This document shows positions 1 through 8,865 of a DNA stretch of 64,000 nucleotides, one piece after another (position 1 is the stretch's first letter; each line of letters opens with the position of its first letter). Made by a program: the position numbers and the translations under genes. The DNA comes from JAAXQD01 sp963790095. GTDB taxonomy: Bacteria; Desulfobacterota; Desulfobacteria; Desulfobacterales; UBA11574. The notes under the pieces are model-generated. The model saw only the letters and a list, made by a program, of their open reading frames with translations. It did not search any database and was not told where the DNA came from. The stretch is from NCBI GenBank assembly GCA_963790095.1, contig CAWBNO010000029.1:62001-126000 (forward strand). Direction: 5' to 3'.

Positions 1-1325
1 ACAGGCCGATTAAACCGGAACACAGCAAAGAGAATTTTGTAACCGCCGTTGTGGCAAATAGTTCGGGTGAGATTTTCGATCTCCATGGATATGCAGCTGC
101 AGGAATGGCGGGCGCCGCCCTCGTTCCCCTGACATTGGATGACACGATTCCGATGCCGTTCGGGGGAGAGCTGATGATGATGCCGGACAGAAAGCCTGTT
201 CTTTACAATATTGGCAATCGCCGGTTTGAAATATTGGATGAAAATCCATACGCACCCGGAGAACTGATCTTTCCGGTTGCGGCATTTAATTCACCCGGTT
301 TTGTCATTTCTTATGTGAGCGCCTACCGGGAAAATACGGCCGCCGGATTTCTTCCCCTGTTTTCATACGGGGCCGTGGGATGGCACGAAGACAGATTCAG
401 ATCTGCAGTGATACGGGTGGACAGGGAACCGCGGCAGGATTTGCGGTGGATGAAACCCGAAGATGTCGTTGCCGGAATCGCCGACATACAAAGGAAAATG
501 CCGGACAACCGACTGGAAACCCACCTTGAAAAATGCGCCATGGAATACGGCTGCCCGGCAGCCAAGAATTTCTTTTTGGGCAGGTATGAGGCACCGCTGC
601 CGACCTCCCCAAGCTGCAATGCACGCTGTTTGGGCTGTTTGTCCCTTCAAAAAGACAATGAAATTCCCATCAGTCAAACCAGAATCAATTTCACGCCGTC
701 TTCGGCGGAGATTGCCGAGATCGCACTTTTACACACACGGCGGGTAAAACAAAGCGTTGTCAGCTTTGGACAGGGGTGTGAAGGAGATCCCTTACTGGCC
801 GCCCACGTCATTGGGCCGGCCATAAATCAGATTCGCTCGGTGACCGGTGGCGGTACCATCAATATGAACACCAACGGGAGCAAGCCACAAACCCTGAAAA
901 AGCTGTTTGAAGCCGGCCTCGACAGCGTTCGAATCAGTCTCAACAGTGTCAGAAAAGACTGCTATAATGCATACTTTCGGCCCAACGGTTACAGCTTTTC
1001 GGATGTTATAAAGAGCATTGAAATTGCACTGGAACTGGGAAAATTTGTATCCATCAATTATTTAAATTGCCCCGGATTTACCGACTCCCCAAAAGAGCTG
1101 GAAACGCTGACTGATTTTTTAAAGGCCCATCCCATAGGCATGATTCAATGGCGAAACTTAAATTTCGATCCCATCCGGTATTGGGATATGATGTCTGCTG
1201 TTGCCGACCACGGCACACCTTTGGGGATGCAGCATATTCTCGATGGAATTAAAGAATCTTTTCCCGGTCTAAAATACGGATACTTTAATCCTCCCAAAGA
1301 AAAGTTTTACGTGAATAGATCCTAA
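1..1325 (+). CDS. Radical SAM domain protein (5' end outside window)
   Basis: The frame (first full codon at base 3) is open to the left edge, so the true start is upstream. A GTG at 51 is the first possible in-window start, but protein-like sequence continues before it. Counting from that GTG, a C-x3-C-x2-C cluster sits at C189, C193 and C196 (SCNARCLGCL), the [4Fe-4S]/SAM-binding signature. It is followed by a TIM-barrel-like stretch with SFGQGCEGDP and INMNTNGSKP, typical of radical SAM proteins. The ~190 residues before the cluster are an extra N-terminal domain I do not recognise. It ends 25 bp before prmA, same strand, so cotranscription is likely. The reaction cannot be told from the sequence. 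Confidence 0.85.
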   Translation, partial: RPIKPEHSKENFVTAVVANSSGEIFDLHGYAAAGMAGAALVPLTLDDTIPMPFGGELMMMPDRKPVLYNIGNRRFEILDENPYAPGELIFPVAAFNSPGFVISYVSAYRENTAAGFLPLFSYGAVGWHEDRFRSAVIRVDREPRQDLRWMKPEDVVAGIADIQRKMPDNRLETHLEKCAMEYGCPAAKNFFLGRYEAPLPTSPSCNARCLGCLSLQKDNEIPISQTRINFTPSSAEIAEIALLHTRRVKQSVVSFGQGCEGDPLLAAHVIGPAINQIRSVTGGGTINMNTNGSKPQTLKKLFEAGLDSVRISLNSVRKDCYNAYFRPNGYSFSDVIKSIEIALELGKFVSINYLNCPGFTDSPKELETLTDFLKAHPIGMIQWRNLNFDPIRYWDMMSAVADHGTPLGMQHILDGIKESFPGLKYGYFNPPKEKFYVNRS

Positions 1326-1350
1326 CGTTATAAGGAGACCCTAAAAAATC

Positions 1351-2268
1351 ATGCGCTGGATAGAAGCAAAGGTTATTTTTGAATCCCAAGACACCCAATT
1401 GGCAACAGAGCTCATTTCCCATCTGTTTTATGACCTTGGCCTCCAGGGCGTTGTTGTGGAAACGCCGGAAATCGACCCTTCGGAAGATTGGGGGGACGAT
1501 GCCCTAATCCCCGAACACTGGGCGGTGATCGGTTATTTTCCCCATGACGAACAGTCTAAAAAACGGCTTAAAACCATTGAAAAAAATCTGGAAACCCTCG
1601 AAACCATAAACGGCATCAAATCCCGCACCGTTTATGCCGGGATCGACGAAGCAGACTGGAGTGAAACATGGAAAGCTTTTTTCAAGCCCGAAAAAATCAC
1701 CGAAAACATCGTGGTGAAACCCACCTGGAAGAACTATTCCCGGAATCGCGATGACATCGTTCTTGAGATCGATCCGGGCATGGCGTTTGGTACCGGAACC
1801 CATCCCACAACCACCATGTGCATCGCCATGATTGAAAAATATCTTAAAAGAACCGATTCTTTTCTGGATGTGGGGACCGGTTCAGGCATCCTTATGGTTG
1901 CGGCGGCAAAACTGGGGGCAAGCAACGTCTGGGGAACGGACAATGACGCCGTCGCTGTTGATATTGCGCGTAAGAATTTGATTCAAAACAGAATATCGGA
2001 ATCGACCTTTAACCTCCTAATCACTCATCTTGTGGACACGGTGACAGAACGATTCGACCTGGTGGCGGCCAATTTGACGACAACGGCGGTTTTAACCCTC
2101 TTCGATGACACCAAAAGGGTCCTGACCCCAAACGGGCGGTTGATCTGTTCGGGCATCATTGAAGCGGACCAGAAAAAGGTTTTGGAAAAAATGGCGAATC
2201 TGGGCTTTGAAGCCCTCGAAGTGCTTATCAAAGAAGGCTGGGCTGCATGTGTTTGCAAGTCAATATAA
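1351..2268 (+). CDS. prmA: Ribosomal protein L11 methyltransferase
   Basis: 305 aa, the usual PrmA length. PrmA trimethylates ribosomal protein L11 using SAM. The N-terminal ~120 residues form the substrate-recognition domain. The methyltransferase domain begins with the family motif GTGTHPTTTMC near residue 150, then motif I LDVGTGSGIL and the catalytic-loop type sequence VAANLTTTAVL. The ATG at 1351 is preceded by an AAGGAGA site with good spacing. It follows the radical SAM gene closely on the same strand. Assignment is from motifs and is firm. Confidence 0.93.
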   Translation: MRWIEAKVIFESQDTQLATELISHLFYDLGLQGVVVETPEIDPSEDWGDDALIPEHWAVIGYFPHDEQSKKRLKTIEKNLETLETINGIKSRTVYAGIDEADWSETWKAFFKPEKITENIVVKPTWKNYSRNRDDIVLEIDPGMAFGTGTHPTTTMCIAMIEKYLKRTDSFLDVGTGSGILMVAAAKLGASNVWGTDNDAVAVDIARKNLIQNRISESTFNLLITHLVDTVTERFDLVAANLTTTAVLTLFDDTKRVLTPNGRLICSGIIEADQKKVLEKMANLGFEALEVLIKEGWAACVCKSI

Positions 2269-2414
2269 CGGTGTTTAAAAGGGTTCCGATTCGCTTTTAA
2301 GGGGATCATAGAAAACTATTTGAATAACAAAGATTTCCAATAACATTAAACGACTCAACCCTTCGCTGATAACGACGACGTGACAAACACATTCTATGGG
2401 GCAATGCCTAAATG

Positions 2415-3209
2415 TTACGACGTGCCCTGACTCCCGATCCCCCTGGACGATCGTCTCCATCGGAACCCTCTGTGCCTTCCCTTGGACGCGTTCTCGAGGG
2501 GCAGGCGCGGCTCACCGCCACCGGGGGGCAGGATATCCTTGTCCTCCGAAGCGACCCATACAAAACGAAACTTCGATTTACTCCCCTTGTAGGCGGAAAC
2601 CCGGAAGCGGCGCACATGAAAGCTGCAACGCATCAGGAGCTGCTCGAATTTCTTACTCGGCTCAGCCGACCATACCGCCAGACACCCCTGTTCGCGCAGC
2701 GCTCGGCGACAGGCCTGAATTCCTTTGCGACCGTAAAAACGGCGATTTCCTGAATCTGTCATCGCATTGGGACCATTGTCGATATCCAGCAGGATCGCAT
2801 CGAATCTGCTCTTGGAACGTGAGATAAGCTCGACCATATCGCCTGTCTTGACGTCAACGCGTTGGTCCCCCAGCACCTGACCGTTGAGTTCCCCGAAAAA
2901 CTCACGATTCCATTCCACCACAGCAACCAGCAGCTCACCCACCACCACTTGGGCGCCGGGGCCGAGCATATGAAGAGCCTGACGCAAGGTATAGCCCATA
3001 CCCAAGCCGCCGATGAGTATTCTGGGGGCCTTGCGACCCGCCAGATGCGCACACCCCAGCCTCGCCAGCTCCAGTTCCGACTCATGTTGGCGACTGTTCA
3101 TCAAATCCTGACCATTGATCATGATGGAGAAATCACGGCCATGCTGATAAAGCACCATCTCGCTTCCGTCCGGAGTCCGGGCTGTCCCTATTCTTACCCT
3201 CGGTTTCAT
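2415..3209 (-). CDS. Spermidine synthase-like protein (SpeE fold)
   Basis: 264 aa. A Rossmann methyltransferase fold related to polyamine aminopropyltransferases: RILIGGLGMGYTLRQAL is the SAM/dcSAM-binding glycine loop, VVVGELLVAVVEWN gives an acidic residue after strand 2, and ILLDIDNGPNAM corresponds to the post-strand-4 acidic motif of the family. The N-terminal part includes an MVLYQHGRDFSIMINGQDLM segment, as in spermidine-synthase-like proteins that lack the catalytic details of true SpeE. I cannot show that it makes spermidine. The start ATG at 3209 has a weak upstream GGAT. The last ~25 residues are Arg/Ser/Gly-rich and poorly conserved in character. It converges with prmA. Confidence 0.75.
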   Translation of the reverse strand: MKPRVRIGTARTPDGSEMVLYQHGRDFSIMINGQDLMNSRQHESELELARLGCAHLAGRKAPRILIGGLGMGYTLRQALHMLGPGAQVVVGELLVAVVEWNREFFGELNGQVLGDQRVDVKTGDMVELISRSKSRFDAILLDIDNGPNAMTDSGNRRFYGRKGIQACRRALREQGCLAVWSAEPSKKFEQLLMRCSFHVRRFRVSAYKGSKSKFRFVWVASEDKDILPPGGGEPRLPLENASKGRHRGFRWRRSSRGIGSQGTS

Positions 3210-3306
3210 GGTGGCATCCTATGGGTGACAAGTGGCAGAGGTAGCGGGGTTACGTTCCGGTTGTTGGTCGTCAAAGAGCATTTGCATGGGAATGTTTTGG
3301 TGTGAT

Positions 3307-3621
3307 TCAACCGACAAAGGAACAGCAGTAATCCGTTATTGTTTTGATCCTTAGTCCGAATTTGGATCGAGCAGGAACTTCGAAAGCTTCTCCATCTTTA
3401 ATTGTTTTCCACCCTTTCTCTCCCGGCAGTGACACTTCGAGATCTCCGGAAATAATTTCCATGATTTCTTTATCATCCGTATTGAATTCATATTCCCCGG
3501 GCAGCATTATTCCGAGGGTCTTTCGGGACCCGTCTGGAAAAATAACCGAACGACTGGTAACCTTTCCATCAAAGTAAATATTTGCTTTTTTAATTATCGC
3601 GACATCCTTGAATTCAGACAT
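3307..3621 (-). CDS. ppnP: Pyrimidine/purine nucleoside phosphorylase (PpnP, DUF1255)
   Basis: 104 aa, matching the small cupin-fold PpnP/YaiE family, which phosphorolyses several nucleosides. Family-typical features are the N-terminal MSEFKDVAIIKKANIYFDGKV, SRSVIFPDGSRKTLGIMLPGEYEF, and the C-terminal FEVPARSKFGLRI. I chose the ATG at 3621 because GGAGAGG lies just upstream; an in-frame upstream start at 3663 would overlap the preceding gene. It follows the methyltransferase gene on the same strand by 25 bp, suggesting one transcript. Confidence 0.9.
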   Translation of the reverse strand: MSEFKDVAIIKKANIYFDGKVTSRSVIFPDGSRKTLGIMLPGEYEFNTDDKEIMEIISGDLEVSLPGEKGWKTIKDGEAFEVPARSKFGLRIKTITDYCCSFVG

Positions 3622-3646
3622 GAACCTCTCCTCTCCATTAAAAAAT

Positions 3647-4312
3647 TTATGTGGGCCGCCCATATTCTCCCATGAGCAGCCTGTTTTTGGGCGTGATATC
3701 GTTGGGAATTTTCTGGGTCACAATCCGGTATCCCTTTGATCTAAGCCGCACCGCTCTTGCCGTATCCACGGCAAGGGTTTTTTCCATCCAACCTTCAAGG
3801 CCGTCTGTGGAAGACTCCTTCAAATCATGACAGCAGGGCAGAACCGCGACCCTGGCACGCTGTTCGATGGCCTTGTCAATAATCAGATCGGTTAAAGATC
3901 CACAGGCATGGGCTGAGACCACAATATCATCCGGAAGAATGGTGACTTCCTGGACCGGCACTTCTTTGTAGATGACCCTGTTTTTCAGTCTCGGCCAGGA
4001 TGTGATCAATGCCTTGGACAATTTCCCTGCATTTAAAGGAATTTTTTTGTCCACGGCAATGGCTGTCTTTGAACTGTCATCGAGGATGAGCATGATGTGC
4101 GCCAAAAGGCCATGACCGCAGGCAAGATCTATAATCCTGCCGCCCCTGTATCTTCGCCGGACCCTTCTTGCCATTTCCCATGCTTCATAGAGCTCTTTTC
4201 TTGGAAGGGTTCCAGCGCGGCAGACAGCCCTTGCAATTTTATCGAAAAGGGTGCTGTCGGCAAACAATGACGCCTGCCGGGGGGTTAACCTGTTCTTTGA
4301 AGATTTTTTCAT
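3647..4312 (-). CDS. SAM-dependent methyltransferase, Trm13/METTL25-like
   Basis: 221 aa. Motif I is IIDLACGHGLLAHIML, followed by AIAVDKKIPL (SAM ribose-binding acidic residue) and VVSAHACGSLTDLII. The latter resembles the H-x-C-G-x-x-x-D signature of Trm13-type and METTL25-type methyltransferases, and LPCCHDLK follows. Substrate unknown; RNA is plausible by family but not shown. The ATG at 4312 overlaps (ATGA) the stop of a short RAYT-like reading frame; no good ribosome site is seen. Probably cotranscribed with ppnP downstream. Confidence 0.7.
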   Translation of the reverse strand: MKKSSKNRLTPRQASLFADSTLFDKIARAVCRAGTLPRKELYEAWEMARRVRRRYRGGRIIDLACGHGLLAHIMLILDDSSKTAIAVDKKIPLNAGKLSKALITSWPRLKNRVIYKEVPVQEVTILPDDIVVSAHACGSLTDLIIDKAIEQRARVAVLPCCHDLKESSTDGLEGWMEKTLAVDTARAVRLRSKGYRIVTQKIPNDITPKNRLLMGEYGRPT

Positions 4313-4392
4313 GATCGATAAATTACGTGACGTCTCCTGACGATCACATGATGCAGGGCACCGGGTTCATCTATTCTCGCTTTCCGTGGCAT
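4309..4392 (-). pseudogene. 5' stub of a REP-associated tyrosine transposase (RAYT, Y1_Tnp)
   Basis: Twenty-seven codons beginning MPRKARIDEPGALHH then VIVRRRHVIYR and stop. This is the conserved N-terminus of the IS200-like Y1 transposases called RAYTs (typically M-x-R-x-x-R-I-x-x-P-G-A-x-H-H). The remaining ~200 residues, with the HUH motif and catalytic Tyr, are absent, so it is a remnant. Its stop overlaps the next gene's ATG, so the fragment may now act as a leader. RAYTs are linked in other bacteria to dispersed REP palindromes, and such palindromes occur a few kb away here. Confidence 0.6.
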
Positions 4393-4458
4393 GATTAGCA
4401 AGTATCACATACCATCTTCAATGAAACGCATAAAATCATCGGCGTCCCTATTATTGCC

Positions 4459-4893
4459 CTATTTGTATGTTTTGCCCTCATGCCTTAACCAGCCGCCAAC
4501 ATGACGGCCACTTGGATCGTGGTGGGTCCAGTGGACAACGCCACCTTTTGCATTCCATTCATATTCACCATAGAACTCTACTTTATCCTCTCTGTTTAAG
4601 CGACTGATTCGGGGGGCTAAATCAATATTATGAGCGACCATCAATGTTTGGCCGCTGCTGAGCCTTAAAACGAACCTTTGATGTCTTGACCCCTCAAGAT
4701 CATCAGGCAATATCTTTATTACAACGCCGCCTCCTTGTACCTGAAGGCCGCTTTGTCTGGAGTTGTATGCTTGCTGGAGAACGCTATCATCGCTTTGCGA
4801 CCATGACGAAAAAAAAGGAAAGGTAATGTTTCGCTCTTGAACGTATCCAAATGCCAATACCGCAATAACCGCTATGAAAAGGTATTTCTTCAT
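4459..4893 (-). CDS. DUF3465 family exported protein
   Basis: 144 aa. The N-terminus MKKYLFIAVIAVLAFGYV is a signal peptide or anchor. The rest matches DUF3465 in style: GGVVIKILPDD, RHQRFVLRL, LMVAHNIDLAPR, and the C-terminal signature VVHWTHHDPSGRH followed by GGWLRH. The predicted fold is OB-like; function unknown. The ATG at 4893 starts directly with the Lys-Lys hydrophobic leader. It follows a cupin gene by 77 bp that contain a strong GC-rich palindrome (see findings). Confidence 0.8.
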   Translation of the reverse strand: MKKYLFIAVIAVLAFGYVQERNITFPFFSSWSQSDDSVLQQAYNSRQSGLQVQGGGVVIKILPDDLEGSRHQRFVLRLSSGQTLMVAHNIDLAPRISRLNREDKVEFYGEYEWNAKGGVVHWTHHDPSGRHVGGWLRHEGKTYK

Positions 4894-4970
4894 ATTTTTT
4901 CAATAAAATCATGGTGCTGACCGGCCGGGTTTGAACGCCGGCGTAAACCCGGTCTACGCCCGGAACATGG

Positions 4971-5282
4971 TTATACATTTTCTACAAATATTACTTTTAC
5001 AAATTCCGAGAGAACCTTAGCTCTATGTCTATGTTGTTTCCCATCAGGAATAAATACGCCATCTCCGGTTTGATAGATTATTTTTTCATTCTGGTATTCA
5101 ATTTCGAACTTACCATCGAGGATGTATCCATAATGCCCTTTTTCACACCAATGAAGCGGCATTTCTTTTGAATACACAACAAGGCGTAATTGCGTGTCGC
5201 CGTGCTTAAAAATTTTGCATTTAACACCTTCAAATGGTTCTTCCCAATTTAAGTCATTAAAATTCACTTTATATTGAAGCAT
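4971..5282 (-). CDS. Small cupin-domain protein
   Basis: 103 aa single cupin. Residues in the metal-site region read LHWCEKGHYGYILDGKFEIEY (a cupin motif 1 variant) and GDGVFIPDGKQHRHRA (motif 2 with PxGxxH). Start at the ATG 5282, since AAGGAG lies 5 nt upstream; a GTG at 5288 would sit inside that site. Only 12 bp separate it from the preceding broken radical SAM gene, so the two were probably one operon. Ligand unknown. Confidence 0.75.
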   Translation of the reverse strand: MLQYKVNFNDLNWEEPFEGVKCKIFKHGDTQLRLVVYSKEMPLHWCEKGHYGYILDGKFEIEYQNEKIIYQTGDGVFIPDGKQHRHRAKVLSEFVKVIFVENV

Positions 5283-5294
5283 GGACACTCCTTT

Positions 5295-6574
5295 TTATAA
5301 GCGCTGGATCAGATAGGTGTAGACAGGCAATTGACTCTGATTTTTTATTTCAAAAAATTGTGGCAGCAACTCACGTTTCTTGGGGCTATCCTTTATTGGG
5401 GATAGGTAAATAGCCCCTTTACCATTTGAAGGCGGCGACGCGTCTCGAAGCAACTCTGCAAGGGATTGATAATGTCCGGGTGAAAGTGCTTCTCCCATAA
5501 GAAAATTTCCTGTAATCTCGATGTTTGCATGGGCAGCATTAATTTCGAGCATCTTCTGGAAAACTTCGCGAACATTTGATGCCGCAACAGGTTTACCAAT
5601 GAATGCAAGGGTCGGCGCGTCTACGGATTCAAAACCGATGTTGATATACGTGTAGAATGGAAGGTGACTTGAGCTTTTCAAACAACTCATTTTTAGATTT
5701 GAGCAGAGAGTCCACGCTTCCAAAAAAGAATAGCAGGGGCGTTTTTGTGAATGAACCTCCCAGAGCCAAAAACCGTGCTGGCTTCAGAAGCGGCCAGATA
5801 GATCAATTCATCCCCCGCCGCAAGTGCATCATGATTCCCCAAAAATAGCGCTTTATAATTCTCGAGATTTCGACCATAAAAGGCCTTGAGTTGTCGAATC
5901 TGTTCGAGGATTTCGGATCTTTGCCGGACCTGAAATTTTTGTGCTGATTTGACGCAACAGAAGCCGCAATGATAAAGACATCCGTCTGCAATAATCAGCG
6001 GAATTATCTCATAATCGACATGTCGCGTATCCGGCGGAAGAACCGACACCGGGCCGCCGGTGATTGCACGCAATTTTTGCGATCGCTCGTACAGCACCCG
6101 GTCATCATTATTTAGAATGAGGTCTATTAAGTTTTTAGCCTTTGAATGCAGCCCGTCTTTTCGAGCCCCATATAAATTCGCATACAATTGTGACCATGCC
6201 GCAAATGCATTCATTATACTGGGATCTGAGAGATAGTTAACTTCCCAAATTGAGTTGCTAATATATGGAAGACACGGCAAATAGTATTCGCCCAGCCACG
6301 AAATAATGCCATGTTCGCTGCTTTTGTCACCGACCGAATAATACACCCAGTCATTGCCATCCGTTCGTTTTAGCTGTTCAGCAGGATGAGGCCAGTTTAT
6401 ATTAAGACCTCGGATGAACTTAACTTCCCCATTTAAATTAAACCGGAATTCGTATTCCGATGTTTTTATCTCCGAGTATTTTCCATATCGAAGGGGAAAG
6501 CTATCTTTTTTGATGTTGCGGGGGCCTTGCTTTTCAACGCTGATTAAAAGATTATTTAGGGGGGTAAATGCCAT
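5295..6574 (-). pseudogene. Radical SAM gene broken by two frameshifts
   Basis: The 5' frame (6574 to ~5725) encodes an N-terminal domain and the cluster GCLYHCGFCCVKSA (C-x3-C-x2-C), then runs out as ILFWKRGLSAQI and stop. Shifting by one base at the T6 run near 5724-5729 restores FFGSVDSLLKSKNELFEKLK. A second one-base shift near 5675 restores HLPFYTYINIGFESVD and the remaining ~110 residues to 5295. The two joins give a continuous radical SAM protein of ~425 aa, with the GxES motif typical of the Elp3/MiaB/NifB-like fold. Either a pseudogene or two sequencing indels. The ATG at 6574 has a GGGAGAAGG site. Confidence 0.75.
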
Positions 6575-6675
6575 CCTTCTCCCTCGATTGGATATTTTTT
6601 AAGTCTTAACACGCTATTTTCATGGGTAAATTTACGACGCTAACCGGTCTGCCCTTCACGAAGACGGTACAAGCC

Positions 6676-6757
6676 CTCGATCACCGATCACGATCCACGT
6701 TTCACGTTTCCTTTCCCCTTGCCCATACTTTTTTCTTAAATGGGCGTTTTTGGCCCC
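6676..6757 (-). repeat. Dispersed palindromic repeat, copy A (truncated)
   Basis: Carries the lead-in TCGATCACCGATCAC and the core TTTTTTCTTAAATGGGCG with TTTTTGGCCCC, shared with copies near 8.9, 10.4 and 11.9 kb, but lacks the second half. Orientation is arbitrary. Confidence 0.6.
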
Positions 6758-6776
6758 ATTTCCACCCGGGCACTGG

Positions 6777-7226
6777 TTAGGCCTGTTTGGGCAGTATATC
6801 GTTCAAGTGATGCCGCAAATGTCGCAGATAGTCCTTTACGACAAACGCTAACGTGACGGGATGATCTTTGCCAATGTTACACGACGAGGATATGGCATCT
6901 TGGGGTATGCGTTCAACGACATGACTTAAGTGACGATTGTAAGCCGACCAAAGCTCGACCAGTACCCCCCAGTCAGATTCATTGTACTTCTGAATCCGAA
7001 CCCAATCGTTTTGACTATAGGTAGGAAAGTCGGCAGCAGTGTTGTGACAGGCTCTCACGAATCGATGGTGATTATTAGCGGCCGAGTCGATCAGATGGCC
7101 CAAGATCTCCTTTTTTGACCAGTTATCTGGAGTTTCCTTCAAAGAGACTTCGTCAGGTTTCATGTGAGCCAGCCGACTTGAATTTTGGTCGACAATGCTT
7201 CTGATCTCCCGTGCGATGTCCTTCAC
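6777..7226 (-). CDS. DinB family protein (metal-binding four-helix bundle)
   Basis: 149 aa, the usual DinB/YfiT-like length. The metal-site histidines typical of the fold are visible: GHLIDSAANNHHRFVRA (H in helix 2) and the C-terminal RHLRHHLNDIL. Members include thiol-dependent S-transferases and many uncharacterised proteins; the substrate is not inferable. The start ATG 7226 has AGAGAGGAGGGTTG directly upstream (a good site). The stop codon is embedded in GGCCTAACC, resembling an integron attC start (see findings). Confidence 0.8.
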   Translation of the reverse strand: MKDIAREIRSIVDQNSSRLAHMKPDEVSLKETPDNWSKKEILGHLIDSAANNHHRFVRACHNTAADFPTYSQNDWVRIQKYNESDWGVLVELWSAYNRHLSHVVERIPQDAISSSCNIGKDHPVTLAFVVKDYLRHLRHHLNDILPKQA

Positions 7227-7358
7227 ATCAACCCTCCTCTCTTTCAGTGGGTTCGGTGCGGATAGCCAGCGGGCTGGAGGCGATAGAATTTGTTTTGGAC
7301 TAAAAAGCTAACGACCCGAGATTCTTCCCGTCTGGTTCATCTGTTGGTTATCTGAAAT

Positions 7359-7724
7359 TTATATCCATATGCTGTTGTCGGCAGTCATTTCACCACCTGT
7401 GTTGCCGGTGTTAACTGTGCCTGCTGGTTCCACAAGCATAATCTTGCATTCTCTTTCGGCCAATGGTTTGTGTTCAACTCCTTTTGGAACAACCAACATC
7501 TCTCCCGCCTTCAAGTCAACTTTCCCATCTCGAAACTCTATGGACATTTCTCCATCAAGTGTTATGAAAACCTCATCAGTATCATCATGGCTGTGCCAAA
7601 CAAAATCGCCTTTTAATTTTACCAATTTGAAATGATAATCGTTCATTTGAGCAATAATTTTTGGCGACCAATGGTCAGAGAATTTAGCGAGTTTTTTCTG
7701 AAGGTTGATTGGTGTGTAATTCAT
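7359..7724 (-). CDS. Cupin domain protein
   Basis: 121 aa. Clear cupin motifs: FVWHSHDDTDEVFITLDG (motif 1, H-x-H...E...G) and GEMLVVPKGVEHKP (motif 2). Family members of this layout are predicted metal-binding sugar- or mannose-isomerase-like or dioxygenase-like cupins; no specific substrate. ATG 7724 was selected because a GAAGGG site precedes it and residues before it lack cupin-like character. The C-terminus TVNTGNTGGEMT is typical of the subfamily. Confidence 0.82.
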   Translation of the reverse strand: MNYTPINLQKKLAKFSDHWSPKIIAQMNDYHFKLVKLKGDFVWHSHDDTDEVFITLDGEMSIEFRDGKVDLKAGEMLVVPKGVEHKPLAERECKIMLVEPAGTVNTGNTGGEMTADNSIWI

Positions 7725-7819
7725 TTTTATCCCTTCATTGGTTTCTGCAGATAACATTATAGGTTTTAAAATTAAAAGCAACCGAGGTCGGGCCTTCATT
7801 CGGCAATTTCTTGAAGTAT

Positions 7820-8806
7820 TTAACGGTTGACCGCCTTCATCGCCGTCTCGGGGTAGCGCAAACCTTTAGCGGCGCCTAATGGTGCGGCCTGATCGATTTG
7901 TGCCATATCTTCTTTGCTGAGTTGTACTTGCAGGGCTTTGAGGTTATCTTCCAGGTACTCACTGTGTCTGGTGCCGACGATCGGCGCGATATCCTCCCCT
8001 CGAAACAGCAGCCAGGCCAGGGAAAGCTGGGCCAAGGAACACTGTTTTGCGGAAGCGATCTCTTCGAGCCGCCGGACGATGTCCAGATTGTGCTCAAGGT
8101 TATCTCCCTGAAAACGGGGAGAATTGCGTCGATAATCGCCTTCTTCAAAATCTTCGATCGATTTAATCCGGCCGGTTAAAAAACCGCGGCCCAACGGACT
8201 ATAGGGCACAAATCCGATCCCAAGTTCTCGGCAGGTGGCCAAAATTTCTACCTCGACATCACGGGTCCACAGCGAATATTCGGTTTGCAAGGCACTGATC
8301 GGATACACGGAATTGGCACGCCGGATCGTCTGAGGGGCCGCTTCCGATAAACCGAGAAAACGCACTTTACCTTGCTTGACCAGATCCGCCATGGCGCCGA
8401 CGGTTTCTTCGATGGGCGTATCGGGATCGACCCGGTGCTGATAGTACAAATCGATGATATCCACACCCAGGCGTTTCAAACTCGCATCGCACGCCGCTTT
8501 AACATAGGAAGGTTTCCCATTGACCCCCTTGAAGCTTCCGTCCGGACCGCGCACATTGCCGAATTTGGTCGCCAGCACCACCTTGTCGTGACGATTTTTA
8601 ATAGCGCGGCCCACCAGTTCTTCATTGTGGCCCACGCCGTACATATCGGCAGTATCGAGGAAATTGATGCCCCAATCCAGCGCCTGATGAATAGTGCGTA
8701 TCGATTGTTCTTCGTTGGTCGAACCATAAAATTCCGACATCCCCATGCATCCCAACCCGATGGCCGAAACCGTTGGGCCTTGTTTGCCCAATTTTATAAA
8801 ATTCAT
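7820..8806 (-). CDS. Aldo/keto reductase
   Basis: 328 aa, full length. NADPH-dependent TIM-barrel reductase of the AKR13-like group (resembling yeast/plant YakC-type). Seen: LGLGCMGMSEFYG, FLDTADMYGVGHNEELVG (catalytic Asp and Tyr), VLATKFGN (catalytic Lys), DLYYQHRVDP (His in the AKR13-type QH motif), and the C-terminal cofactor region IAPIVGTRHSEYLEDN. ATG 8806 has AAGGAG six bases upstream. Carbonyl substrate unknown. A dispersed repeat copy lies immediately upstream (8870-8992). Confidence 0.9.
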   Translation of the reverse strand: MNFIKLGKQGPTVSAIGLGCMGMSEFYGSTNEEQSIRTIHQALDWGINFLDTADMYGVGHNEELVGRAIKNRHDKVVLATKFGNVRGPDGSFKGVNGKPSYVKAACDASLKRLGVDIIDLYYQHRVDPDTPIEETVGAMADLVKQGKVRFLGLSEAAPQTIRRANSVYPISALQTEYSLWTRDVEVEILATCRELGIGFVPYSPLGRGFLTGRIKSIEDFEEGDYRRNSPRFQGDNLEHNLDIVRRLEEIASAKQCSLAQLSLAWLLFRGEDIAPIVGTRHSEYLEDNLKALQVQLSKEDMAQIDQAAPLGAAKGLRYPETAMKAVNR

Positions 8807-8865
8807 GATATGCTCCTTTTTCAAAAGGGTTGCGGCATCGCCGCAAGAGGATATCTCTTTGACCC

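Noticed and set aside
2396..2827. Plus-strand open frames over the spermidine-synthase-like gene
   Set aside because: Antisense to a gene with clear Rossmann motifs; low-complexity Arg/Pro-rich translations.
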